Below are positions 22,001 through 30,845 of a stretch of 64,000 nucleotides of DNA, one piece after another (position 1 is the first letter of the stretch; the number at the start of each line of letters is the position of its first letter). A program made the translations under genes and the position numbers. The notes beneath the pieces were generated by a model that did not search any database, was not told where the DNA came from, and saw nothing but the letters and a program-made list of their open reading frames with translations. This stretch comes from an uncultured Xenococcaceae cyanobacterium (lineage in GTDB: Bacteria > Cyanobacteriota > Cyanobacteriia > Cyanobacteriales > Xenococcaceae): assembly GCA_937996665.1 (NCBI GenBank), contig CALKUU010000034.1, positions 17,327-81,326 of the forward strand, written 5' to 3'.

Positions 22001-22642
22001 ATGACCCCTGTAACCGTTTTAGAAAAGCTTCAATGGCGCTATGCTGTCAAGAAATTTGATTCCTCCAAGAAAATTCCAGACGATGTTTGGAAGGCATTGG
22101 AACAAAGCTTGGTTTTATCTCCTTCTTCTTTTGGCTTACAGCCATGGAAATTTTTTGTTGTCCAAAACCCGGATACTCGGCAGGAGTTGTTAGCACATTC
22201 ATGGGGACAAAAACAGGTTGTTGATGCTTCGCATCTGATTGTATTAGCAATTAAGGATGGCGTAAACGATCAAGATGTTGATCTTTATTTACAGCGAATG
22301 GCAGAGGTACAAAAAGTCCCTGTCGCTAATCTGGAAAAGTTTGGTGGAATGGTCAAAGGCTTTTTAAAAAATCCTCCATTTCCTTTTGAGGCTAATGAGT
22401 GGTCAGCTAGACAAGTTTATATTGCTTTGGGCTTTTTGATGACCTGTGCTGCCGTCTTAGATATTGATACCTGTCCGATGGAAGGATTTATGCCTCATGA
22501 ATATGATCGAGTTTTGAATTTGCCTGAAAAAGGATATAAGTCTGTTTTGGTTTGTCCTGTTGGTTATAGATCCGGAGATGATCAATCGGCAGATCGACCT
22601 AAGGTTCGTTTCCCCACAGAGCAGGTCGTAGAATATTTATAA
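22001..22642 (+). CDS. Nitroreductase family protein
   Basis: MTPVTVLEKLQWRYAVKKFDSSKKIPDDVWKALEQSLVLSPSSFGLQPWKFFVV. ATG at 22001 preferred over the upstream ATG at 21875. Confidence 0.9.
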   Translation: MTPVTVLEKLQWRYAVKKFDSSKKIPDDVWKALEQSLVLSPSSFGLQPWKFFVVQNPDTRQELLAHSWGQKQVVDASHLIVLAIKDGVNDQDVDLYLQRMAEVQKVPVANLEKFGGMVKGFLKNPPFPFEANEWSARQVYIALGFLMTCAAVLDIDTCPMEGFMPHEYDRVLNLPEKGYKSVLVCPVGYRSGDDQSADRPKVRFPTEQVVEYL

Positions 22643-22805
22643 CGATTTAGTCTCTTGCCCTGATTTAGTATTGTCAACAGGTAAAAACTGATAGTCTTGG
22701 CAATATTCCCTTGAAAAATATTCGAAGAACTCAACTATTCAAATCAAAAACCTAATCTCTAAATAATTTAAGGTATTTGGGGCTTGGGTTATTTTTTTCT
22801 TGCAC

Positions 22806-23240
22806 TCAAAATAATTCACTACATCTAACTTGCTGAATAGTTTGAGGTAACACCCCTACGAGCATTGCAAAGGCCTCGTCTGGAAGTTTTCTGACAGTTT
22901 CTCCATCAAACCAATGCTCAAACTGATTTAGAATAACTCTGGCTCTTTCTGTTGCGATCTGATTATCAGTGATTTGCTTGGTCAATTTAACCCATTGTCG
23001 CCGCATTTTATATGCTTGTCTTCTGTCTTCGGAAGTTTTGGGAATTATTAGGGAAGGAATGCCAACTTCAATGACTTTGGTTACATTCTGGTCAAACTGA
23101 CCACCGACAATAGCTCCTGGCCCAACAAACTCGGCATGATATTGCTTGTAAACAATTAACCCATTTTTGCGGCGAGGATTTACGATGAAGAGCTTTTGCG
23201 ACGTTATTTTTTCCAAAATGTCAATAAACGATGAGTTCAT
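22806..23240 (-). CDS. Conserved hypothetical protein
   Basis: 144 aa with coding-like composition and no domain I recognise. Confidence 0.65.
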   Translation of the reverse strand: MNSSFIDILEKITSQKLFIVNPRRKNGLIVYKQYHAEFVGPGAIVGGQFDQNVTKVIEVGIPSLIIPKTSEDRRQAYKMRRQWVKLTKQITDNQIATERARVILNQFEHWFDGETVRKLPDEAFAMLVGVLPQTIQQVRCSELF

Positions 23241-23336
23241 GACTTCAAGTAAATTTTCACGATAAACATTTGGATAAAAGCCAATCTTAGGATGACCTCA
23301 GAAAACTTTAAAGTTCATATGCATCATCCTATAATG

Positions 23337-23921
23337 CTAGCTACTATTCACCTTAGATAGCTTTTTTCTTAACAGAATCCTGGTTGAGCCAGGATAGAAA
23401 AGACTTGACCATTGACGTTCCCTTTTGATTATTTGGTATCCGCTGTCAAGATAAAGTTTTAGAGCTAATCTATTTTCTTCAAGTACATGCAGCTGAACTC
23501 GATCATAACCCCAACTACAAGCAATTTGATCGCATTTTTGTAACAGTTTGCTAGCCAGTCCTTGGCGGCGATAATTTTCTCTAACTGCTAGGTTAGAGAC
23601 ATAGGGATATTGTGCTGCGGGAGCCCAAAAAGAAGTTCGTAGGGAAATTTCTACAGTACCTATAATTAATGAGTTATTATCTTCTTCCGTTGTTGCAACT
23701 AAGCATTTGTGGAGCGGTGGTTTGTTATTTAGTCGATAACGAAGATCTTCACTAATTGTGAATCTAAGTAGAAGTTGTAATCCTGCCAAGATTCCTGAAT
23801 AACTATAAAAACTAGAAACTATCGTATCGGCAATTTGGTCGATATCTTTATCGTTTGCGGAACGAATGCTGTTTTTTGGCTTAAGAATATCCAAGTTATT
23901 AGTCTTTATAGAAAAGCTCAT
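23337..23921 (-). CDS. GNAT-family N-acetyltransferase
   Basis: 194 aa; VSNLAVRENYRRQGLASKLLQKCDQIACSWGYDRVQLHVLEENRLALKLYLDSGY (acetyl-CoA binding motif). Confidence 0.92.
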   Translation of the reverse strand: MSFSIKTNNLDILKPKNSIRSANDKDIDQIADTIVSSFYSYSGILAGLQLLLRFTISEDLRYRLNNKPPLHKCLVATTEEDNNSLIIGTVEISLRTSFWAPAAQYPYVSNLAVRENYRRQGLASKLLQKCDQIACSWGYDRVQLHVLEENRLALKLYLDSGYQIIKRERQWSSLFYPGSTRILLRKKLSKVNSS

Positions 23922-24040
23922 TAAGCAAAATTTTAGCTAAAATTGCTCCGACTATTGTAGTTGCTTATTTGGAGAAAAGTGTAATTTTTTTTTGAGCTGG
24001 GGAACAATATAAGTATTGATTTGGTTCTGCATATAATCTT

Positions 24041-25837
24041 GTGATGCAAAAGTTTCCCTGGCAACAGTCTCATAATTTATCGCAAAAAGCAGTTTGCCAA
24101 AATATTGTCGAAACTATTGGCAAAGTATTTAGCGTCGATCTAACCATTTTATTGGTTGTTGATCCTTTAACTAATCAAAAGCAGTATTTTAAAGCTTCTA
24201 AATCTCTTGGCCCTTTTAAGGGGGAAGAGTATGCATTTTTTCAGGAAATTGCTTTAATTGCCGATAATGTGATTGTTGTTGATGATTTTGTAAATGATTT
24301 TGATTCTCCAGATAATTTTTCTTTGTCTGGTTTAGCTCCTTATAAGAATCGGATTAAATCTATTCTTGCCATTCCTTTAACTTGTCAATATGGCTTAAAA
24401 GCTTATTTGAATTTATTTACTTTTCAGGAATTAAGAGTTTGGCAGAATGAGGATGTTGGTTTGGCAATGATGATGGCTACGCAGGGTGGGTTAGCTATCT
24501 CGCAAACTTATGCATATGAAGAAATTAAAGTTTGGGCTCAAAATGAAATTACAATTAGTCGAATTACAGCCGTAATTCGCTCTAGCTTAGAACCACAAGC
24601 TATTTATAATGCAATTGTGACTGAGTTAGGAACGACTTTAAAAGTAGAGGGATGTGCATTGTCTTTGTGGACAAAGAATGATCGCTATATGCGTTGCGTT
24701 GCTCTCTACAACCCTCATAAGAATAAAACTGTTCCTAAAGAAACAAAAGATTGGCAACGGTCTACTATCTCTCTGGTGCCGATCGCTGAAAATCCTTTGC
24801 TTCAGAAATTATTGAAAAATCCTATTCCAGTATGTCTGTGCGATCTCAAGAAAGATCCCGATTCAGCTAGATTTGATTTGCCCTGGCGCTCTCAGTCGAG
24901 ATCCCTATTGATTGTTCCTTTGATTTTTGATGGGGAAATTATGGGAAGTATTACTTTACGAGAAGGTGATAAATCTCGTTATTGGCGTGACTCTGAAATT
25001 GAATTGGCAAAAGCCGTTGCCTCTCATGCAGCGATCGCCGTTACTCAAGCCAGACTCTATGAAACTACAAGAAGACAAGCTACTCAGCTCAAGGCTAGTG
25101 AGGATCGAGTTAAGGATCTTAATAACTATTTGACTGAGTCAATTTTAAAAAGATTTTTGCCTGAAGCGATCGCGAATAAGGCAGCGACGGGCAGCTTGGC
25201 TTTGGATCTAAGCCCTGAACCTCACTTGATCACAGTGTTATTTTGTGATTTGGTCGGATTTACTCGTCTTTCTAGTAAGCTTGAAGTTAAAGTCCTTTCT
25301 GAACTTCTAAATGATTATCTAGAAGCGATGACCCAGGCAGTTTTTGAAAATTCTGGCACAATTGATAAGTTTGTTGGGGATGGGGTAATGGCACTTTTTG
25401 GTGCTCCCGAAGAATTATCCCCCCACAAGCAGGCTCAAAAGGCGATCGCTACAGCTAGAGACATGTATCGTTATCTAATTCCTCTAAATCAAAAATGGCG
25501 TTCCAAGTCAGCTTGGAAATCAAGAGGGATTCCCGATTTACAATTACGTTGTGGCATTCACCAAGGCAGAGCTGTTGTTGGTATGTTTGGGGGTAAACAT
25601 CGCAAAGACTATACGGCGATCGGAAATGTTGTCAATATTGCCGCTAGGCTGCAACAAAATGCTCAGCCCGATTGTATTTTGATGTCAGAAACGATTTATA
25701 GCAATTTATCCCGTGAGGAAGCACTTGGAATCGAGCCTAAGTGCATTAAGCTCAAAGGTATTGAAGCTAGTTTTTGTAGCTATGCCTTATGTATTAAAAA
25801 GCTGACTTCACGAAGAGTACATCATGAGTCTTTTTGA
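24041..25837 (+). CDS. GAF-GAF class III adenylate cyclase
   Basis: 598 aa; two GAF-like domains, CHD motifs LFCDLVGFTRLSS, GTIDKFVGDGVMALFGAP, KDYTAIGNVVNIAARLQ. Confidence 0.92.
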   Translation: MMQKFPWQQSHNLSQKAVCQNIVETIGKVFSVDLTILLVVDPLTNQKQYFKASKSLGPFKGEEYAFFQEIALIADNVIVVDDFVNDFDSPDNFSLSGLAPYKNRIKSILAIPLTCQYGLKAYLNLFTFQELRVWQNEDVGLAMMMATQGGLAISQTYAYEEIKVWAQNEITISRITAVIRSSLEPQAIYNAIVTELGTTLKVEGCALSLWTKNDRYMRCVALYNPHKNKTVPKETKDWQRSTISLVPIAENPLLQKLLKNPIPVCLCDLKKDPDSARFDLPWRSQSRSLLIVPLIFDGEIMGSITLREGDKSRYWRDSEIELAKAVASHAAIAVTQARLYETTRRQATQLKASEDRVKDLNNYLTESILKRFLPEAIANKAATGSLALDLSPEPHLITVLFCDLVGFTRLSSKLEVKVLSELLNDYLEAMTQAVFENSGTIDKFVGDGVMALFGAPEELSPHKQAQKAIATARDMYRYLIPLNQKWRSKSAWKSRGIPDLQLRCGIHQGRAVVGMFGGKHRKDYTAIGNVVNIAARLQQNAQPDCILMSETIYSNLSREEALGIEPKCIKLKGIEASFCSYALCIKKLTSRRVHHESF

Positions 25838-25919
25838 GCTATTTCCAGAATCTATTTGTTTTTTCTCGATTCAGAAGTTGTCCAACTAATTTTCAATGTT
25901 CGGTGAGAACAAAAACTTT

Positions 25920-27026
25920 TTAGGAAATTTTATGCTCTTGATTTTTATCAAATAGATGGAAGCGATTTAGATCTAAAACCAAGTTAACTGTATCTCCTGC
26001 CATTAAATTGGATTGGGGATCTATTCTGGCTACTAGTTCATCTCCATGATTGAGTTTGGCATAGATGATTAGTTCATGACCCATCATTTCTACTAAGTTG
26101 ACTGTAACTTTGATCTGGAAAGGATTAATTTTGGGGGTTAGGAACTCTTGGCTGTAAATATTTTCTGGTCTAATGCCAAAAATAACCTCTTTTCCTAAAT
26201 ATTGTTGATAGCTATTTTGCCGATCTTGGGGCAGGGGGATTTGACAAGATTGGGTCTTGAAAAACAATTGTTGATTTTCTTGTTGTAGGATTCCAGACAT
26301 GAAATTCATGCTAGGGCTACCCATGAAGCCCGCTACAAAAAGATTACTGGGATTTTCGTAAAGTTCTTGCGGAGTATCTATTTGTTGTAATATGCCTTGA
26401 TTCATGACTGCAATTCTCGTACCCATTGTCATCGCTTCTACCTGATCGTGGGTCACGTAGATGAATGTTGTCGCCAGATCTTGGTGAAGTTTGCTTAGTT
26501 CTACCCTTGCTTTAGTCCGAAGTTTGGCATCGAGATTTGAGAGTGGTTCATCCATTAAGAAAACATTTGGTTGTCTGACGATCGCTCTGCCAACTGCAAC
26601 TCTTTGTCTTTGTCCACCAGAGAGCTGTTTTGGTTTTCTCTGTAAAAGATTTTCAATTCCCAATTGTTGGGCTGCTGCGGTCACTCGCTGTTTAATTTCT
26701 GGTTTTTTATGTCCTTGTAACTCTAAGCTAAATGCCATATTCCCAAAAACTGACATGTGCGGATACAGCGCATAGGACTGAAAGACCATGGCAATATTGC
26801 GATCTTTGGAGGGTATTTCATTTACGCGGCGATCGCCGATATAAATATTGCCGCTAGTAATAGATTCTAAACCTGCCAACATTCTTAGCGAAGTAGTTTT
26901 TCCACAGCCAGAAGGCCCAACGAAAACTAGAAACTCTCCTGTCTCAACTGTAAAATTTAAATCTTTAACAGCGACAAATCCATTGTCGTAACGCTTCGTA
27001 ACTTGCTCAAAACAAACTTTAGCCAC
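25920..27026 (-). CDS. Sugar-type ABC transporter ATP-binding protein (UgpC/MsmK-like)
   Basis: 368 aa; GPSGCGKTTSLRMLAGLE, LSGGQRQRVAVGRAI, VFLMDEPLSNLDAKLR, C-terminal TOBE-like region. Confidence 0.92.
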   Translation of the reverse strand: MAKVCFEQVTKRYDNGFVAVKDLNFTVETGEFLVFVGPSGCGKTTSLRMLAGLESITSGNIYIGDRRVNEIPSKDRNIAMVFQSYALYPHMSVFGNMAFSLELQGHKKPEIKQRVTAAAQQLGIENLLQRKPKQLSGGQRQRVAVGRAIVRQPNVFLMDEPLSNLDAKLRTKARVELSKLHQDLATTFIYVTHDQVEAMTMGTRIAVMNQGILQQIDTPQELYENPSNLFVAGFMGSPSMNFMSGILQQENQQLFFKTQSCQIPLPQDRQNSYQQYLGKEVIFGIRPENIYSQEFLTPKINPFQIKVTVNLVEMMGHELIIYAKLNHGDELVARIDPQSNLMAGDTVNLVLDLNRFHLFDKNQEHKIS

Positions 27027-27218
27027 AAACTTTGATACCTAAAAAATAATTTATCTAATCTTTTGACAATATCAAAAAGAAGAAAAAAATCAATGAAAGG
27101 CTATTTGTGTTGTCAGCCAAAATCGTCAAATATTTCTATCCCAGTATCACTACTTTTTTTGAATAGAGAGTAGCTCCAAGATATAGAATGGTTTCTTGTC
27201 CTTTCTCTGCATTAATCT

Positions 27219-27599
27219 ATGTCTCAGCTTGACCAATCTGCCCTGAAAGCTCGAAGTAATTTGTTAATTATGTTTGTGGTGCATATTGTCTTAGATGTCA
27301 TTCTCGTGGCTATGGCTAAAGATCTATGGGCTATTAGTCGTATTGTGGTTGCTATTGCTGTGATGTACTTTGTTTTACAAGGGCGTAAATGGGCAAAGTG
27401 GTTTTTGGTGGCTCTTTTTAGTTGTCTGATTGTTGCTTTACTAGCATTGATTGTTGCTCTATCGGCAAAGCTTTCTCCCATCCTAATTTTTGGTAGCTTA
27501 GTGCTGATAGTTCTTAGTGTGATTATTGAAATTTATCTAGTTCTTAATCAGGATTTGAATCGTTATTTTTCTCTCAAGAGACAAGCTTATAGCTCATAA
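27219..27599 (+). CDS. Hypothetical integral membrane protein
   Basis: 126 aa with about four hydrophobic helices. Confidence 0.6.
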   Translation: MSQLDQSALKARSNLLIMFVVHIVLDVILVAMAKDLWAISRIVVAIAVMYFVLQGRKWAKWFLVALFSCLIVALLALIVALSAKLSPILIFGSLVLIVLSVIIEIYLVLNQDLNRYFSLKRQAYSS

Positions 27600-27692
27600 C
27601 CAAAATTTCTAGGGACTTATTCTCCTTTTCAGAGTTTAGTTAATATACTTTTGACAGTATTTAGTCGATAACTTGATTTGGAATTCGACCTC

Positions 27693-28103
27693 ATGATGAA
27701 CAATGACAAAATTAATCAATACTTAACTAACCACTCGTTAATTTCTAGTCTAGTTGAGCAACGTCGAGGGGTTTGGACTTTTGAGTTTGAGCATATTTCG
27801 GCTTATATTATGACCGATGATCGTCAAGGTATAGACCGAATGAGGATTATGTCTCTTGTCTGTCAAAATCCTCAATCTTTTCCGAAGATCTCAGCGACAA
27901 GACTATTGCAGGCTAATTGTCACGAAGCTCTTGATGCGAGGTTTTGTTGCGAACACGATGGCTCGTTATGGTCTGCTTTCATCCATCGCTTATCGACTTT
28001 AGCTGAGGAAGATCTTGACTCTGGTCTTCAGCAGGTGATTACTTTGGTGAAAAGCTTCCCTTTAAAGCTATCTAGCCTAGATTTTTACTTTAGAGGTCAG
28101 TAA
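27693..28103 (+). CDS. Hypothetical protein, possibly YbjN/T3SS-chaperone-like fold
   Basis: MMNNDKINQYLTNHSLISSLVEQRRGVWTFEFEHISAYIMTDDRQGIDRMRIMSLV...; fold assignment weak. Confidence 0.6.
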   Translation: MMNNDKINQYLTNHSLISSLVEQRRGVWTFEFEHISAYIMTDDRQGIDRMRIMSLVCQNPQSFPKISATRLLQANCHEALDARFCCEHDGSLWSAFIHRLSTLAEEDLDSGLQQVITLVKSFPLKLSSLDFYFRGQ

Positions 28104-28150
28104 CCTGAAGATTGAAAATTTGGATCAAAAGCTAAATTTGGTCTGACTAT

Positions 28151-28186
28151 ATTATTTACTGAGACTGAATTATTTACTGAGACTGA
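28151..28186. repeat. Two-copy exact tandem repeat, 18-bp unit attatttactgagactga
   Basis: Copies at 28151-28168 and 28169-28186. Confidence 0.9.
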
Positions 28187-28291
28187 ATGATGCGGATGCA
28201 ACTCCAGAGACAGGAATTAGTAATTTATTGGATTATTTTAAAGGTTTGATTGATGGCACTGAAACAGCCAATCTTAATTATCTGTATTTAG

Positions 28292-28493
28292 TTAGTTGGT
28301 TGTTCTAACTGTTTAATTCGTTGTCGATATTCTCGATAGCTTTGTTCGAAATCAGCGATCGCATTTTCAGGAATAGCTTTGTTTGCTAATTCTGGATTGG
28401 CTTTGAGAAAATCAAATACTTCTTTGATATCTTTTACAAATTTCTTAGTAAAAAAGCGAGTGAAACTGTTTTAGCAATCTTTTTTACTTTCAT
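28292..28493 (-). pseudogene. Short frameshifted gene remnant
   Basis: Reverse strand ATG at 28493 gives MKVKKIAKTVSLAFLLRNL*; shifting frame gives RFFTKKFVKDIKEVFDFLKANPELANKAIPENAIADFEQSYREYRQRIKQLEQPTN*. Confidence 0.45.
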
Positions 28494-28560
28494 GAAAGTT
28501 ATCCTGAATTTTTAACTAACTAGAAATATTTTATCGAGATCGCATTATTTTCTAACCAAC

Positions 28561-29187
28561 ATGAATACTTATTCCAAGTTTGCCGAACTGTCTCCAACCT
28601 TCTATGCCGATGCAGGCTTGAAGCGAGAACAATTTATGGATATGGGGATTAAGCAGATGTGGCAGGGTATGTCTCGAATTGCGGGATCGGTTTGTACCGT
28701 GAGTTGCCCTCCAGGAGATAACCTGATGCTCCATGCTGCTATTTATCGTGCCGAACCAGGTTCAATTATTGTGGTGCAAGCAGGAGACATAAAATATGCT
28801 CTCTCTGGAGGAAATGTTTGTGCCACAGCCCAAGAAAGGGGCATCGCTGGTTTTATTATTGATGGAGTTATCCGCGATATTGCAGAAGTCCGAGAAGCGA
28901 AATTTCCTGTCTTTGCGCGGGGTATCTCACCAATACCTGGCAAGAAAAAAGCCCTAGGAACTCTCAACAAACCCATAATCTGTGGCGGAGTTGGGGTAAA
29001 TCCAGGGGACATTGCGATCGCAGATGAAGAAGGTATTGCCATTTTACCCGCAAAGCAAAGCGAAGAACTTTGGCTAAATGCCAAACAAAAAGCCGAGCAG
29101 GATGAAGCCCTTACCCTCAAAGATTGGCAAACCAACCACCGCAATAAGATTGAGAAAATTCTTCATGATCTTAATTTTGAAGGTTAG
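28561..29187 (+). CDS. RraA-family protein
   Basis: 208 aa; AGSVCTVSCPPGDNLMLHAAIYRAEPGSIIVVQAGD and GGVGVNPGDIAIADEEGIAILP match the RraA/HMG aldolase fold. Confidence 0.88.
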   Translation: MNTYSKFAELSPTFYADAGLKREQFMDMGIKQMWQGMSRIAGSVCTVSCPPGDNLMLHAAIYRAEPGSIIVVQAGDIKYALSGGNVCATAQERGIAGFIIDGVIRDIAEVREAKFPVFARGISPIPGKKKALGTLNKPIICGGVGVNPGDIAIADEEGIAILPAKQSEELWLNAKQKAEQDEALTLKDWQTNHRNKIEKILHDLNFEG

Positions 29188-29348
29188 AGGCGCAAAATGG
29201 AGATATTCTACTTAACGAAGGGCAAAGTAAATAAATGTTTAATTGCTTTGCTATCTATAGTGATGAGATTGATGGTTGTGGCTTGCAAAACACTCTTATT
29301 AATAATGAATCTGTAGTAAAAACAAATTAGATCCGAGCATCCAAATAA

Positions 29349-30755
29349 ATGAATACCTGGTATAAGGCGATCGCCCAACCCGCAACAGAATTTGAGCAGA
29401 CAACTCTAAGATTACTTGAAGGGGAAATTCCTGCTCAGCTTCAGGGAACTCTCTATCGTAATGGCCCTGCTAGATTAGCGATCGGTAAGCAAAAAGTGGG
29501 GCATTGGTTTGACGGGGATGGAGCGATTTTAGGGGTTAACTTTGCTGGACAGATGGCAACGGCTACCTACAAATATGTGCAAACTCAAGGTTATCTTGCT
29601 GAGCTACAGGCGCAAAAGTATTTATTTGCCAACTATGGAATGACTGCGGCTGGAGCTTTTTGGAATAACATTTTCAAACCAGTCAAAAATAGTGCTAACA
29701 CTTCTGTCTTGGCTCTTGAAGATCGCTTACTTGCCTTATGGGAAGGCGGTTCTCCCCATGGCTTAGATTTAGAAACACTCGCTACTAAGGGCGCTGATAA
29801 TTTGGCTGATACCTTAGATAAGTTGCCTTTTTCTGCCCATCCCAAAATAGATCCAGTAACAGGGGAAATTTTTAATTTTGGGGTTAATCCAGGTAGTAAG
29901 AATACTTTGTACTTGTATCGGTGTGATGCGTCGGGAAAAATTATTCGCCAAGGTAGTTTCAATTTGTCCGGGTTACCGATTATTCATGATTTTGTTTTGG
30001 CAGGAGACTATCTCGTGTTTTTCATCTCTCCGATCAGGACGAACACACTCTCTCTTTTGCTGGGCAGAAAATCTTATAGCGATGCCATGAAATGGCAACC
30101 TAAGTTGGGTACGCAAATTTTAATTTTTGATCGTGATGATTTATCTTTGGTTAGCCAAAATCGAACTGATCCCTGGTATCAATGGCACTACAGTAACGGG
30201 TATTTAAATCGCGATCGCCAGATTGTGATTGAATTTATTCGTTATCCCAATTTTCAAACCAATGAATTTCTTCGCGAAGTCGCTACAGGCGAAATTAAAA
30301 CCAAAGCAAAAGGAACATTGTGGCAAGTGATTGTTAATCCTAAAACGGCGAAAGTGATGGAGAATAAGCAGTTACTAGATCGCCAATGCGAATTTCCCAC
30401 TGTCGCTCCAGCTAAGGTTGGACAATCTTGGCGCTATACCTATCTAAATACTCATCTGGATAATCAAGATCGTGGTCAAGAACTATTCACTGCGATCGCT
30501 AGATTTGATCGTCAGACAGGTGATTTGGCTGTTTCCCAAATGGGAGAAAACTTTTACCCTGCCGAACCGCTCTTCGTGCCCAGGACAAACGAAAATGATT
30601 CTGGCTGGATAATTACAGTTGTTTTTAACGGCAATTTGGATCGTAGTGAGGTTTGGATTTACCAGAGCGATCGCTTAGCCGAAAAGCCGGTTTGTCGCCT
30701 AGTATTGCCCAGCGTCATTCCCCATAGTTTTCACGGTACTTGGAAAGCAGCTTGA
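29349..30755 (+). CDS. Carotenoid (apocarotenoid) oxygenase family protein
   Basis: 468 aa; GTLYRNGPARLAIG, HWFDGDGAI, SGLPIIHDFVLAGDYLVFF, VIPHSFHGTW. Confidence 0.92.
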   Translation: MNTWYKAIAQPATEFEQTTLRLLEGEIPAQLQGTLYRNGPARLAIGKQKVGHWFDGDGAILGVNFAGQMATATYKYVQTQGYLAELQAQKYLFANYGMTAAGAFWNNIFKPVKNSANTSVLALEDRLLALWEGGSPHGLDLETLATKGADNLADTLDKLPFSAHPKIDPVTGEIFNFGVNPGSKNTLYLYRCDASGKIIRQGSFNLSGLPIIHDFVLAGDYLVFFISPIRTNTLSLLLGRKSYSDAMKWQPKLGTQILIFDRDDLSLVSQNRTDPWYQWHYSNGYLNRDRQIVIEFIRYPNFQTNEFLREVATGEIKTKAKGTLWQVIVNPKTAKVMENKQLLDRQCEFPTVAPAKVGQSWRYTYLNTHLDNQDRGQELFTAIARFDRQTGDLAVSQMGENFYPAEPLFVPRTNENDSGWIITVVFNGNLDRSEVWIYQSDRLAEKPVCRLVLPSVIPHSFHGTWKAA

Positions 30756-30794
30756 TGATCTGTCAATTTTGTTTCGAGCGAGATAGAGGGATTA

Positions 30795-30815
30795 GGAGTT
30801 CGGAGTTCGGAGTTT
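30795..30815. repeat. Short tandem heptamer repeat ggagttc x3 (last copy ggagttt)
   Basis: ggagttcggagttcggagttt. Confidence 0.75.
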
Positions 30816-30845
30816 TAATACAGTCAAATGTCGTTGTTACGAAGA

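Noticed and set aside
23289-23330. Nested inverted repeat (aggatga...aactttaaagtt...tcatcct)
   Set aside because: Short imperfect stems without a T-tract; too weak to call a terminator.
28743-29144. 133-aa minus-strand ORF
   Set aside because: Antisense to the RraA-family gene; composition typical of a shadow ORF.
29633-29962. 109-aa minus-strand ORF
   Set aside because: Antisense shadow in the carotenoid oxygenase gene.
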